This document shows positions 1 to 9,232 of a stretch of 55,432 nt of DNA, piece after piece (the stretch's first letter is position 1; every line of letters begins with the position of its first letter). Both the position numbers and the translations under genes were made by a program. Origin of the DNA: Cyclobacteriaceae bacterium (GTDB taxonomy: Bacteria; Bacteroidota; Bacteroidia; Cytophagales; Cyclobacteriaceae); the NCBI GenBank assembly GCA_028285685.1, contig JANQOR010000015.1, forward strand, positions 1 to 55,432, written 5' to 3'. The notes under the pieces were generated by a model, which was not told where the DNA came from, made no database searches, and saw only the letters and a list, made by a program, of their open reading frames with translations.

Positions 1-713
1 CTTTCGATTTGCAGGATCACTACGGAGTGCCACCAGAGGAATATTGGAAGGATGACTATTTCAAGATCAACGAACATGCCTTTGATCACGACATTGCCAG
101 ACTAAAGAAACTCATCTCCGTTGGCGAGCAGATGACGTTCCTTGATGTTGGTGCAGGTTTGGGAAAGCAAATGCTCGTTTACGAAAAGCATGGTTTTCAG
201 TCATATGGTTTTGAACCATCGAAACCATTTTATGATCGTGCCATCAATAAAATGGGGATTTCGCCAGATAGATTGAAGTGTGCAATGATCGAAGAGGTAG
301 AATACGATTCTGAATATTTCGACTACATATCTTTTGGAGTTGTACTGGAGCACTTGTATGATCCATCAGGTTCACTTGAGAAAGCTCTTAAATGGCTGAA
401 ACCTGATGGGATCATTCACATAGAAGTGCCTTCGGCGGATTGGCTAGTTAGTAAGCTGGTGAATTTTTACTACAAACTAATTTTGACCGATTACGCAGGT
501 AACATAAGTCCAATGCATGCACCTTATCACCTGTACGAATTTACCTTGAGGTCGTTTGAAATGAATGGTGCGAATCTGGGATACGAAGTAGCTCATTTTG
601 ACAAATACGTTTGTGATACGTATATGCCAAGAGCATTTGATTTTCCACTAAAAAAGATTATGAAGGCCACAGGTACTGGTATGCAATTGTCCGTATGGTT
701 GAGAAAACGATAG
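1..713 (+). CDS. SAM-dependent methyltransferase, 5' end cut by window edge
   Basis: Class I SAM-dependent methyltransferase of the Methyltransf_23 type. The reading frame is open to the left edge; the first possible start inside the window is a TTG at position 9, so the true N-terminus is probably missing. Counting from that TTG, the glycine-rich SAM-binding motif I (FLDVGAGLG) is at about residues 44-52 and the post-motif region with VVLEHLYDP is near 112-120. The substrate is not determinable, but the gene leads a + strand run of methyltransferase, sulfotransferase and glycosyltransferase genes, so a role in decorating a sugar or glycan precursor is inferred. Family certain; function within the locus inferred. 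Confidence 0.8.
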   Translation, partial: FDLQDHYGVPPEEYWKDDYFKINEHAFDHDIARLKKLISVGEQMTFLDVGAGLGKQMLVYEKHGFQSYGFEPSKPFYDRAINKMGISPDRLKCAMIEEVEYDSEYFDYISFGVVLEHLYDPSGSLEKALKWLKPDGIIHIEVPSADWLVSKLVNFYYKLILTDYAGNISPMHAPYHLYEFTLRSFEMNGANLGYEVAHFDKYVCDTYMPRAFDFPLKKIMKATGTGMQLSVWLRKR

Positions 714-727
714 TCTAATTCAAAGAA

Positions 728-1381
728 GTGTACACCAAGATCCGGCAATATTTGGCGCGTTTCATGGATCCTAAGACTTTTAGGCACTCCTTAGTCGGGC
801 AGGCGCGGCATTGGGAAAAGAAAAGACGCTTTCAAATTGAGTTTTTAATAAATCATGGTCTGAACAGCTCTGACAGATTGCTGGATATTGGTTGCGGTAC
901 TCTTAGGGGAGGAATACCAATAATTGACTACCTCGATGAAAGTGGATATACTGGAATCGATGTTCGTTCATATGTGATAAAGGAAGCAAGGAAGGAATTG
1001 CGAAGTGAAAAATTGGAAGGCAAAAAACCTATCCTTCTGCACTTCAAAGAGTTCGATGGCTTGGAATTAGTTGATGGCTTTGATGTGATTTTCGCTTTTT
1101 CGGTGCTGATTCATTTAACGGATGAAATACTGGAAAAAACTTTTCGATTTGTGAAAGATCAGTTGAATAAAGATGGAAGTTTTTTTGCCAATGTGCTTGT
1201 GGGTGAGGGGATTGGTAAGTGGGATCAATTTCCTGTTGTCAGTCGCCAGCTTGATCACTACCGCCAGCTTGCTGAAATCAACTCATTGACAATGGATGTA
1301 CTTGGGAAGTTGGGTGAACTTGGCCATAATTCTGGGGATGAATTACAAGACAATCAACTAATGTTAAGGTTTGCTCACTAA
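728..1381 (+). CDS. class I SAM-dependent methyltransferase
   Basis: A 217-residue protein with SAM-binding motif I LLDIGCGTLRGG at residues 51-62 and an acidic end of strand beta2 (YTGIDV) about 20 residues later, typical of small-molecule methyltransferases. The chosen start is GTG at 728, 14 bases after the previous stop; an in-frame ATG at 764 (codon 13) is an alternative that would still keep the whole fold. It lies between another methyltransferase and a sulfotransferase, so it probably methylates a sugar or glycan in the same pathway. Substrate unknown. Confidence 0.8.
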   Translation: MYTKIRQYLARFMDPKTFRHSLVGQARHWEKKRRFQIEFLINHGLNSSDRLLDIGCGTLRGGIPIIDYLDESGYTGIDVRSYVIKEARKELRSEKLEGKKPILLHFKEFDGLELVDGFDVIFAFSVLIHLTDEILEKTFRFVKDQLNKDGSFFANVLVGEGIGKWDQFPVVSRQLDHYRQLAEINSLTMDVLGKLGELGHNSGDELQDNQLMLRFAH

Positions 1382-1390
1382 ATATCAAGG

Positions 1391-2281
1391 TTGATCAACT
1401 ACTACTATACAAGATTTAGGAGAGAGGTTCTTTTTCAGCGGGCGAAATATAGTTCTTCAGCGCTGATTTCAGATTCGTTCGACAATGACTTCTATTTTAT
1501 TGTGACCCCGGGGAGAAGCGGATCTACTTTTTTACGCAAGGAATTGATGAGTAAGTATTACATTCATTTCCCACCAGAATCTGGGCAAATTATTCCAGAC
1601 CTCTTCTACGATTGGGTTCAAAATAGGGCGAGAAGAAACAAGGATGACTTGATAAGAAGGCTTGACGAATCAAAAGATTTTTCGTATTGGAATCTTTCCC
1701 GGCCCCAGTTAGAAGAGTCATTGGAGGTAGATTCAAAACTGAATAAGACGATTCATGGACTTTATAATCTGCATAGAATCGTGCATAATGATTCAGCTAC
1801 AAGTGTGGGAGATAAGACTCCCCTACTAGCTGAACACCTCAGGATACTTCGCTTACTTTTTCCAAATGGTAAATTCATTTTCCTCATCAGGGATAGCTTA
1901 GCAGCCATTAAATCCAGAATGGATGGTTTAGGCAATACAATAGAATATGCCACTAACCGATGGTTGTGGGCAACGCGAGAGATCCTTAATTATAGTGACC
2001 ATAAAGTGAGTTCAATGCTTGTCAAGTACGAAGATCTTGTAGCAAGTCCCACAGACATCTTTTCCAAAATAGAGGAGCGATTCTCTCTAGAGAAGCGAAC
2101 TGCTAGTCTCGAATTAACCGAAGAAATGATGGGTGATGTGGTGATGAAACATCATAGCAGATCTTTGAAAAAGCTCGAAACGGACCGAAATAACTTACTT
2201 AGCGATGGATTAACAGAGAATCAAAAAAAGTACATTTTAAGGAAAACAAGAGTTTTAAGAGCCAAACTCGGATATGAATAA
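1391..2281 (+). CDS. sulfotransferase family protein
   Basis: A PAPS-dependent sulfotransferase-like protein of 296 residues. The 5'-phosphosulfate-binding loop reads VTPGRSGSTFL at residues 38-48, a GDKTP element is at 140-144, and the 3'-phosphate-binding Arg/Ser segment (RDSLAAIKSR) is at about 167-176. These are the family hallmarks. The start is TTG at 1391, ten bases after the preceding stop; no ATG is nearby. The stop overlaps the next gene's ATG by eight bases, suggesting translational coupling. It is the first of three sulfotransferases in this locus and is inferred to sulfate a glycan or sugar; the acceptor cannot be told from sequence. Confidence 0.82.
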   Translation: MINYYYTRFRREVLFQRAKYSSSALISDSFDNDFYFIVTPGRSGSTFLRKELMSKYYIHFPPESGQIIPDLFYDWVQNRARRNKDDLIRRLDESKDFSYWNLSRPQLEESLEVDSKLNKTIHGLYNLHRIVHNDSATSVGDKTPLLAEHLRILRLLFPNGKFIFLIRDSLAAIKSRMDGLGNTIEYATNRWLWATREILNYSDHKVSSMLVKYEDLVASPTDIFSKIEERFSLEKRTASLELTEEMMGDVVMKHHSRSLKKLETDRNNLLSDGLTENQKKYILRKTRVLRAKLGYE

Positions 2282-3428
2282 GGTACTCCATATCGCCAAT
2301 TGGTATCCGAATAGTGCCAATCTACTGGAGGCATTGTTTGTCAGAGAGCATTTTCGGGCGCTAGATCCACATGCAGAACAGAATAACCTGGTTCATCTGC
2401 AATTTGTTGCTTCCAATACTTTGTGGAGGCGCTCCTCATCATCGATGGAGGATGGTAGCGAAAGCGTCATTATTCATACGTTCCTTGCAAAAAGCTGGAA
2501 GCTGAACGAACTGCTTACTTATTGGATTCTGTCTAAGATTCTGAGAAAAAAACTCGCGTCTACTTCGTATGATGTTATTTGTTTTCACATCGCCTATCCG
2601 CTTTGCCGATACATGGGACGACTAAAAAGGGAGTTCCACGTACCAATGTGTATTGTAGAACATTGGACAGCTTACCACCTCAACTTCAACCTGCCGGCAG
2701 GGGCAAAATCCTTGAACCCGATAAGACAGATATTCTCACACAATATTCCCATAATAACTGTCTCGAAGGCGTTAGCTGACGATATCAATCACTTTTCTTC
2801 GCTGGATTTTCCTTCGTATGTAGTTCCGAATGTGGTAAATGATGAGGTTTTTGACATTGTTGAGGGAGCCAAGAAAGAACAGATCAGTTTTTTTATGGTC
2901 AACTACTGGCGCCCCATTAAAAACCCGATGATAATTATTCAAGCATTCGAATCCTTGTTGGATCGATTTCCGGGTGCAAAACTTACGATCGGGGGCTACG
3001 GACCATTGTACAGTCAGATGAACGATTACGTTCAATCAAAGAAACTTGAGCATGCGATCTCATTCCTTGGCGAAATGTCCAAGGAAGAGATTGCTGCCGA
3101 GATGAATAAGGCTACTGCATTTGTACATTCTTCAAGTTACGAGACCTTTTCAGTTGTGACAGCAGAAGCACTAATGTGTGGTACGCCCGTAGTAGTTCAA
3201 GATTTGCCTGCAATAGCAGAATTTGTCGACAATTCGAACGGGATCCTTGTTCAGGGATACGAAATTAAAACATGGGTCAAGGCACTTGAGAAACTGATCA
3301 GCCAAAGAGACAAATATGATCCAGTTGCTATCCGGACCAGCGTTAAGAACAAATTTTCAAAAAAGGCAGTGGGTCAAGAATTCGCAAAAGTTCTGGCAGA
3401 GATCCGGGAAGGCTATGTTCGCTCATAG
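2274..3428 (+). CDS. glycosyltransferase family 4 protein
   Basis: GT-B fold retaining glycosyltransferase of the GT4 type, 384 residues, cytoplasmic. The C-terminal nucleotide-sugar domain shows the linker TVSKALADD near 162-170, a VVPNVVN strand near 183-189 and the family E-x7-E signature with E290 and E298 (SYETFSVVTAEAL). It probably adds one sugar to the lipid-linked glycan made by this locus. The ATG overlaps the end of the sulfotransferase gene. Its 3' end overlaps the convergent FkbM gene by 16 bases, so the two transcripts are antisense at their ends. Confidence 0.88.
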   Translation: MNKVLHIANWYPNSANLLEALFVREHFRALDPHAEQNNLVHLQFVASNTLWRRSSSSMEDGSESVIIHTFLAKSWKLNELLTYWILSKILRKKLASTSYDVICFHIAYPLCRYMGRLKREFHVPMCIVEHWTAYHLNFNLPAGAKSLNPIRQIFSHNIPIITVSKALADDINHFSSLDFPSYVVPNVVNDEVFDIVEGAKKEQISFFMVNYWRPIKNPMIIIQAFESLLDRFPGAKLTIGGYGPLYSQMNDYVQSKKLEHAISFLGEMSKEEIAAEMNKATAFVHSSSYETFSVVTAEALMCGTPVVVQDLPAIAEFVDNSNGILVQGYEIKTWVKALEKLISQRDKYDPVAIRTSVKNKFSKKAVGQEFAKVLAEIREGYVRS

Positions 3429-4141
3429 ATTGCGTCAAATTCCTTCAAACTCTGAAAGTTATAGCCAGCGAAAATGTTGTTTAGTTTGAAATTTTTTGAT
3501 CGCAGGAACGCGTCAATTTCATGGTATTGAGCACCATCTTGATAGAAGTCGTGATTATTCATTTCAATGATGATATAGTCTGTTCTTTCCAGTGTTCGAA
3601 GTCCTGTGTTCAAGGCCTCCAATTCGAACCCCTGAATGTCGAGTTTGAGGCATAATATCGACTCTTCATTGTTGAAATAACCATCCAACGATGTTGTTTT
3701 CACTTTTAGTTTTTCACCTAGGGTGAAGTTTTCATTTTCATTAAATGATCGTAGGGAAGAAGCACATTTGTTATCTGACACAAAAAAATCCATCTCACTC
3801 TCCTGGTTGGCTAATGCCATGTTTTCGATTTTCAGATTTTTCAATCCCTTGCAATTGTCTAAAGATATCTGATACATCTCGGGATTGGGCTCAAAGCCGA
3901 TAACATGAGCATCGGGAAACTGGTTGGCAAAGAGCTTAATGGTATTACCCTCAAATGTCCCTACGTCAACGATGTACTTGCCAGCTGTTTCAACATGATT
4001 CTTCTTGATCATATGGATAAAGGAATGGACATGCTCTTCCTTGTGTTGCATGAGTTTCCCCTTTGTGAAAATTGCTAGCTTTGGATTGGACTCGACTGGT
4101 TTAAGGTACCATTTAACTAACCTTTGTACTATTCTCTTCAT
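3413..4141 (-). CDS. FkbM family methyltransferase
   Basis: SAM-dependent methyltransferase of the FkbM family (242 residues), which O-methylates sugars and polyketides in characterised cases. Motif I is YIVDVGTFEGNT at residues 56-67, the FEPNP strand is near 83-87, and the family KLDIQGFELEAL segment is at 166-177. It is the only minus-strand gene between two + strand runs, with a tail-to-tail 16-base overlap with the glycosyltransferase. It may be transcribed from the 95-base divergent region shared with the polytopic membrane protein. The methyl acceptor is unknown; a glycan hydroxyl is inferred from context. Confidence 0.85.
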   Translation of the reverse strand: MKRIVQRLVKWYLKPVESNPKLAIFTKGKLMQHKEEHVHSFIHMIKKNHVETAGKYIVDVGTFEGNTIKLFANQFPDAHVIGFEPNPEMYQISLDNCKGLKNLKIENMALANQESEMDFFVSDNKCASSLRSFNENENFTLGEKLKVKTTSLDGYFNNEESILCLKLDIQGFELEALNTGLRTLERTDYIIIEMNNHDFYQDGAQYHEIDAFLRSKNFKLNNIFAGYNFQSLKEFDAIYERT

Positions 4142-4209
4142 TCGCTTACGATAGTCTAATATTCTGCGCTAGATTTCTAAATGGCACCATCGCAGACAAA
4201 ATTAAATCT

Positions 4210-4217
4210 TATTTTTG
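4210..4217 (+). promoter_or_regulatory. candidate Bacteroidota -7 promoter box
   Basis: TATTTTTG matches the Bacteroidota -7 consensus TAnnTTTG and sits 19 bases before the ATG at 4237, in the 95-base divergent gap. I see no good TTTG -33 box at the expected 19-21 base spacing, so this is only a partial promoter match. Confidence 0.35.
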
Positions 4218-4236
4218 GGTCAGCACAGAAATCAAA

Positions 4237-6156
4237 ATGATATCAGACGAGGTTTTTCTTGCTTTTTTGGCCTCACCACTATTAGCCTCCATCGTTGCTT
4301 ACATCCTGGGCTTAGCCTTCATTCACTTTGTTAAAATCAGAGTTCAGGATCCTTTCAAACCAATATTTGCGCTGTTTTCCGGGATGATCCTATTCAATGT
4401 TTTGTTCTCATTGTTTGTCACGAAGGGTTTGACTATTCAGGTGCTATTCCTTCCTCTTTTGGTTTACTTCCTAATCAGGAATAGAAGGGTACCGGAACCT
4501 CCTTCGCCTCTTAAGGCGGAACTTTTTTTAGACGGTTTCAAGCCGATCATCGGATTGTGTCTTTTTTGGAGTGCTTTTTACTTCCTATGTTTTTATGACT
4601 TTATTTTCAAGGAAGGAGATATTCCTACTCTGTATACGGACATCTACTATTATGTAATGGTTGCTGAAAACATTTGGAATAGTGGATACGAAAACACCCT
4701 TCTTGGAATTAATCTTAGCAAAGATTTTTCTAGTGGGAATTCACCCTATCATTATTTCGAGCTTTACCAGGCATTGATTCAGGGTAAGGTCTTGGGTTTA
4801 AGCACACTTTGGTCATTTATCATCAGCGTACCAATTTTTTTTGCTTCCTCGGTCAGTTTCTTCCTGGTGTCTCTAACAAAAGCTCTTCTCCCCAAATTGC
4901 ATCCAGGTTTCATCTATCTTTTTGGAATCCTGTTGCTCTTTGCAAGTGGACAAAACTTCCTTCCATTCGAATATTTGGAGAAAGGTAAATACACCCTTGG
5001 TCTTATGAATCATGTCAGCCCAAAGTACCTATTACTTTACGCTACGTTCTTGCTGCTTATGTATCTGGCGTACCATCGACGATATGTGATGGGTGTCATC
5101 ACACTGGCCGTTCTTCCCATATTCAACTTTATGATGCTACCTATTAGTCTGGGAGTTGGGCTGGTGGGAGGGACCTTACTCGTTAGCCTGAAAAAGATAG
5201 CATTTACTACTTATGCTGAACTAATGACTGTCCTTTTCCTGGTGTTCTTGATGATATCCGGGTTTTACGCATGGATGGGTATTACAGAAGACATTCAAGC
5301 ACCCATGATTGATTACGGTCAGGTGTTTGACAGTATTCTAATGCAGTTCGGAACTATCACTAAGAGAATAATTGGGGCTCATCTTTACTACACACTCGAT
5401 TATCTACCTTATATCCTTATGCTGCTTATTGCAATCGTACTATTGCGTAAACACCTGAGGAGTATGGGGAGAAATATTCAGGTTGGGATTGTGGTATTGC
5501 TACTATTTGAGATCGGGATAGTCGCCACGTGGGTACTTTCAGACCACCACCGCGAAGCCTGGCAAATTCAATTTTTTTCACTAAGTCTTGGCAGCAATGC
5601 TCTTATCGCCTGGTTTACTATCACTAATCAACTAAAGACGCTGTTCCAAAAGATTTGGGCTGGGTTGGTTATTATTTTCGGTCTATACGGTGCTCATGAC
5701 ACCATCACTGATCATTATGTTTTTTATGAGTATCGGCGTAGAGCAGTTCATGTTTCGCAGGCTTTTATGACAAAATGCAAAGAGTTGTTCCCTCGGCATT
5801 CGAAGGCTCAAATTGCATTTATTAAAGAAGACCCCAAATTTCCCGTGTTCCGACCATTGGGTAACGTATTGCTTAATATCAATCCGAAAATCAACTTTGA
5901 ATGCATTGACCTAAGCATTATTTCATCCGAAAATCCAAATCATAAGCAATGCTCTTTTTATCAATATGTGAAGAATCACGATTCTATTGATTTAGAACAG
6001 GCACAGCTGGACTTTATGAGAGATCGTGGAATTCGATATTATTTAAGTGAACAGCTTAGCGATCAAGAATCACTTCTTCAAAAAAACTCAACACTTGTGG
6101 TGAAAGATCCACTAACGGGCTTGACCCTCTTTGAAGTTCATCAAGCTAAGTTTTAA
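4237..6156 (+). CDS. large polytopic membrane protein, function unknown (possible GT-C-like)
   Basis: A 639-residue integral membrane protein with about 12-13 hydrophobic segments between residues 5 and 480, followed by a soluble C-terminal part of about 150 residues. The first large loop after TM4 (around residues 130-175) is rich in Asp, Tyr and aromatic residues (LYTDIYYYVMVAENIW), a layout resembling GT-C glycosyltransferases that use polyprenyl-phosphate sugars. I cannot match a named family, and an O-antigen polymerase or generic membrane protein remains possible. It stands alone on the + strand between two minus-strand genes. Placement inside a glycan locus next to an ArnC-like donor synthase makes a GT-C role attractive but unproven. 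Confidence 0.6.
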   Translation: MISDEVFLAFLASPLLASIVAYILGLAFIHFVKIRVQDPFKPIFALFSGMILFNVLFSLFVTKGLTIQVLFLPLLVYFLIRNRRVPEPPSPLKAELFLDGFKPIIGLCLFWSAFYFLCFYDFIFKEGDIPTLYTDIYYYVMVAENIWNSGYENTLLGINLSKDFSSGNSPYHYFELYQALIQGKVLGLSTLWSFIISVPIFFASSVSFFLVSLTKALLPKLHPGFIYLFGILLLFASGQNFLPFEYLEKGKYTLGLMNHVSPKYLLLYATFLLLMYLAYHRRYVMGVITLAVLPIFNFMMLPISLGVGLVGGTLLVSLKKIAFTTYAELMTVLFLVFLMISGFYAWMGITEDIQAPMIDYGQVFDSILMQFGTITKRIIGAHLYYTLDYLPYILMLLIAIVLLRKHLRSMGRNIQVGIVVLLLFEIGIVATWVLSDHHREAWQIQFFSLSLGSNALIAWFTITNQLKTLFQKIWAGLVIIFGLYGAHDTITDHYVFYEYRRRAVHVSQAFMTKCKELFPRHSKAQIAFIKEDPKFPVFRPLGNVLLNINPKINFECIDLSIISSENPNHKQCSFYQYVKNHDSIDLEQAQLDFMRDRGIRYYLSEQLSDQESLLQKNSTLVVKDPLTGLTLFEVHQAKF

Positions 6157-6189
6157 TTCTTTGAAAAGTCAAATTAGGGTACTGGAACA

Positions 6190-7317
6190 TCAATTATTGA
6201 AGTAAGCTTTGATTTCATCAATGATAGTTTCCTGGTCAGATTGTTCCAAATCATAGTAGAGCGGGAGCCTCAGCAGACAATCAGAATAGCGATCGCTGTT
6301 TGGAAGTTCCCTTCCGTCATGTTTTTCCGTGTAAAACTTACTTCTATGCAGTGACATATAGTGAAATACAGCTTGGATTCCTTTCTTTTTTAGATGCCCG
6401 ATTAGTTCGTCTCGTTGATGGCCCGAATTCGTAACCAGATAAAAAAGATGACCATTGATTGTTGAGTAGGATGGGACTGCAGGAATTCTTAACAAACCTC
6501 TTTCTGCGATCGGCTTCAAGCTTTCGAAATAGAAGTTCCAAAGTTCAATCCTTTTAGCTTGGATCTCATCAATTTTTTCTAGCTGTGCATACAAAAATGC
6601 TGCTACGATTTCAGAAGGAAGAAAAGAGGAACCAATGTCCACCCAACCGTACTTATCTATTTCGCCCCTGAAGAATGCAGCCCGATTCGTGCCTTTTTCC
6701 CAAATTATTTCTGATCGCTTAAGAAATTGCGCATCATTGATGACTAACATGCCACCTTCTCCGCACATAATGTTCTTTGTTTCATGAAAACTGAACGTGG
6801 CCAAATGCCCCCAAGCTCCCAAAGGTTTCTTGTCATAAAAGCTATCAACGGCATGCGCAGCATCTTCAATAACAAACAGATTGTACTTATCTGCAATAGA
6901 CATTATTTTCTCCATATCGCATGCGAATCCTGCATAATGAACGATTACAATTGCTTTGGTCTTGTTTGTTATAAGTTCTTCAATTCCGTCTTCGTTTATT
7001 CCAGGGTGGTCTTCCCTGCTATCAGCAAAAACGATTTTTGCTCCGTTCATTATAAAAGCATTGGCTGAACTAACGAATGTGTAAGAAGGGACTATGACTT
7101 CATTTTCAGGTTGAAGATCTATCAATATGGCCGCCATTTCGAGAGCATCGGAGCATGAGGTGGTCAGCAGACACTTTTGAAATCCATACTTTTTTTGAAA
7201 AAACTGATGGCACTTATTTGTATAGTACCCATTGCCGCTGATATGTGCCCTGTTGACCGCATCTTTGATATAGGCAGTTTCTTTCCCCGTGAAATAAGGC
7301 GAGTTGAAACCGATCAT
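6190..7317 (-). CDS. wecE: dTDP-4-amino-4,6-dideoxygalactose transaminase (WecE-like)
   Basis: PLP-dependent DegT/DnrJ/EryC1/StrS sugar aminotransferase of 375 residues, the same size as E. coli WecE. WecE converts dTDP-4-keto-6-deoxyglucose to dTDP-4-amino-4,6-dideoxygalactose (dTDP-Fuc4N). Similarity to WecE runs the whole length: LLTTSCSDALEMAA at 50-63, VPSYTFVSSANAF at 76-88, VHYAGFACDM at 126-135, SFHETKN with the PLP lysine at K181 (same position as in WecE), and the EKGTNRAAFFRG and DIGSSFLPSE blocks. It is the last gene of a five-gene minus-strand cassette, overlapping the upstream transporter gene by four bases. A Fuc4N-type product is likely, though the C4 stereochemistry is inferred from homology. 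Confidence 0.88.
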   Translation of the reverse strand: MIGFNSPYFTGKETAYIKDAVNRAHISGNGYYTNKCHQFFQKKYGFQKCLLTTSCSDALEMAAILIDLQPENEVIVPSYTFVSSANAFIMNGAKIVFADSREDHPGINEDGIEELITNKTKAIVIVHYAGFACDMEKIMSIADKYNLFVIEDAAHAVDSFYDKKPLGAWGHLATFSFHETKNIMCGEGGMLVINDAQFLKRSEIIWEKGTNRAAFFRGEIDKYGWVDIGSSFLPSEIVAAFLYAQLEKIDEIQAKRIELWNFYFESLKPIAERGLLRIPAVPSYSTINGHLFYLVTNSGHQRDELIGHLKKKGIQAVFHYMSLHRSKFYTEKHDGRELPNSDRYSDCLLRLPLYYDLEQSDQETIIDEIKAYFNN

Positions 7318-7679
7318 GATTTATAAAGCACTATAATGCCTGCAACGATGAGAGAAAGGCCAACAAGCTTGTTTATCGTAGCAGTTTCGCCGAGGAATAA
7401 AACACTAAAAACCAGTACGCCGATGAAGGACAAACTCATGAACGGATAGGCGAACGATATTTCAAATTTTGTTAGTGCTGCTATCCAAGTCAAACTTGCC
7501 AGAAATGCGGCTAGAAAACTAGATAGAACGTACGGATCAATTAATACCTTGATAAAATATTCAAAAATTTGTCCTACACCTTTTTCAGGGAAATCACCGA
7601 AAATCTCTAGTCGCCATTTGAGAATCAATTGTCCATAAACTGTGAACACTACTGTCAAAAAGATATATAAGTATCCCAT
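7314..7679 (-). CDS. EamA/ArnE-like small multidrug-type membrane transporter
   Basis: A 121-residue protein with four predicted membrane helices (about 3-20, 44-67, 73-92, 99-119), a half-size DMT-superfamily transporter. ArnE/ArnF, which flip undecaprenyl-phosphate-aminoarabinose, share this size and topology. The neighbour two genes upstream is an ArnC/GtrB-like polyprenyl-phosphate glycosyltransferase and the next gene downstream is a WecE aminotransferase, so a flippase for a polyprenyl-phosphate-linked amino sugar is the best reading. The stop/start overlap with wecE is four bases. An EamA drug or metabolite exporter cannot be excluded from sequence alone. Confidence 0.75.
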   Translation of the reverse strand: MGYLYIFLTVVFTVYGQLILKWRLEIFGDFPEKGVGQIFEYFIKVLIDPYVLSSFLAAFLASLTWIAALTKFEISFAYPFMSLSFIGVLVFSVLFLGETATINKLVGLSLIVAGIIVLYKS

Positions 7680-7682
7680 AAC

Positions 7683-8306
7683 TTAACTTTTCCTAACAAT
7701 AATAGTAAAGTCATATTGATTGTAATCGTGAAGCAATGCCACATTCTTGGAAAAATTAAGCTTGCAGTAGTCAAAGAATAAGCAAGGGTCAGCGTAGTAT
7801 AATTCTTCTCTCATGAATTCTTTGTCCGAGTATTTGGTAAGACTGTTGAATGAAAAGCCATGCTTGCTTTTGTCGTTCATTTTATGAATAGTTGCAAGAA
7901 CTTGATTTAGCCACTCCTCTTCGGTTCTATCAAATTTGAGACTAAATATGCCACTTGCGATGGTATAGTCTGCTGGTCCCATTTCTTCCGCATCTTTTAC
8001 CAATGTGAATTTTGCATTTGAAACCTCCTCGAAACTGCTTTTGCAATGTTGGATCATCGCCTCATTGAGATCGTATCCATTATAATCAAAATTTTCAAAT
8101 CCATTATCTGCAATAAAATTGTAGAAATGGCCAAAGCCACAACCAAGATCATTAATTGAAAAATCACTTTTCAAATCTAACAGCCGAAGAAATTGTTTAA
8201 AACGACTTTGTTGCGCTAATTCATCCTTCCACCCTACTTGCTGAGCTTCAAGACTGAATTCATCCTTTCTTCGGGTATAGTATTCACTTGCTTTGTTCAA
8301 TTCCAT
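7683..8306 (-). CDS. class I SAM-dependent methyltransferase
   Basis: A 207-residue methyltransferase with motif I INDLGCGFGHFYNFI at residues 51-65 and the acidic YNGYDLNEAM strand soon after. Its start overlaps the stop of the upstream glycosyltransferase by one base and it ends three bases before the transporter gene, so it is part of one transcript. The context suggests methylation of the amino sugar made or transferred by the cassette, for example an N- or O-methyl group, but nothing in the protein fixes the acceptor. Confidence 0.82.
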   Translation of the reverse strand: MELNKASEYYTRRKDEFSLEAQQVGWKDELAQQSRFKQFLRLLDLKSDFSINDLGCGFGHFYNFIADNGFENFDYNGYDLNEAMIQHCKSSFEEVSNAKFTLVKDAEEMGPADYTIASGIFSLKFDRTEEEWLNQVLATIHKMNDKSKHGFSFNSLTKYSDKEFMREELYYADPCLFFDYCKLNFSKNVALLHDYNQYDFTIIVRKS

Positions 8307-9232
8307 TAATCTTTAGAATATACTTTATTAATTATTGTGAGCGGCCGGTTTTTGGTTTCTGCGAAAATTTTTGAAATATAAATGCCTATAATACCTAGAC
8401 TAAACATAATTACTCCGCCAATAAACCAGATAGATGCCATTAGGCTGGCCCAGCCAAGCACGCTTTGATCGTACATCACTTTCGTGTAGACAACATAAAT
8501 GAGACTTAATAATGAGGTGCATGAAATTATAAATCCTAACATAAAAATCAGATAGAGTGGCTTGTTGCTAAATGAAGTTATGGTTTGGACTGCCATGCGC
8601 AACTTTCTCGTCAATGTGTAGGTGGTAGTCCCCTTTGAACTTTTGTTAACAAAAAGTTCTTTTTGTCTATAGCCGGCCAGAACAAAGATTCCCCAAAGCT
8701 CGAGTTCCTTTTCCTTGAATTGAAGAACGCTTTCAACATATTTTCTTGTCATCAGCCGTGCTGTAGTCGTATCGTGAGGATATTTGATATCGGCAAGGAT
8801 CGAGAAAAATCTGTAAAACAATGAACCGCTTATTTTTTCAAAAAAGGCACCTTTTCTTTTTTGCTGAACTCCGTACACAACATCATGATCTTTGTCATTG
8901 CCTAACTCATCCCAAAAATTTTCAAGTAATTCAGGGTCTTCCTCCAAGTCCACATCTATCAAAAATATCAGGTCACCTTTGGCTTCACTCATTCCTGTCA
9001 TGATTGCTTTATGGTGTCCGAAGTTTTTGCTTAAATCAATGCATTTTACGTTTGCATTTTCCTCTATAATAGAGCGGACGATATTTAGAGAATCATCAGG
9101 TGATCCGTCGTTGACAAAGAGAATTTCGTAAGTCTCTATGTTCAGCTTGTCAATGCTTACAATTAACCTGTCATAAAATTCTCTAATGTAAGGTTGAGAA
9201 TAAAACAATGTCGTGACAACAGATAATTTCAT
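8306..9232 (-). CDS. GT2 polyprenyl-phosphate glycosyltransferase (ArnC/GtrB/DPM1-like)
   Basis: A 308-residue GT2 enzyme. The GT-A domain has VVTTLFYSQPYI at the N-terminus, LFVNDGSPDD at 38-47, the metal-binding DVD at 93-95, and the NFGHHKAIMTGM block typical of dolichol/undecaprenyl-phosphate glycosyltransferases. Two C-terminal transmembrane helices (about 229-252 and 266-290) match the ArnC/GtrB/DPM1 architecture. The expected reaction is transfer of a sugar from a nucleotide donor to undecaprenyl phosphate on the cytoplasmic face. The neighbouring aminotransferase suggests the sugar is a 4-amino-4,6-dideoxyhexose. Overlaps wbqC by four bases (ATGA-type junction). Confidence 0.87.
   Translation of the reverse strand: MKLSVVTTLFYSQPYIREFYDRLIVSIDKLNIETYEILFVNDGSPDDSLNIVRSIIEENANVKCIDLSKNFGHHKAIMTGMSEAKGDLIFLIDVDLEEDPELLENFWDELGNDKDHDVVYGVQQKRKGAFFEKISGSLFYRFFSILADIKYPHDTTTARLMTRKYVESVLQFKEKELELWGIFVLAGYRQKELFVNKSSKGTTTYTLTRKLRMAVQTITSFSNKPLYLIFMLGFIISCTSLLSLIYVVYTKVMYDQSVLGWASLMASIWFIGGVIMFSLGIIGIYISKIFAETKNRPLTIINKVYSKD

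Noticed and set aside
3413-3428. Sixteen-base tail-to-tail overlap of GT4 and FkbM genes
   Set aside because: Both frames are well supported; convergent overlaps of this size are common and need no special explanation.
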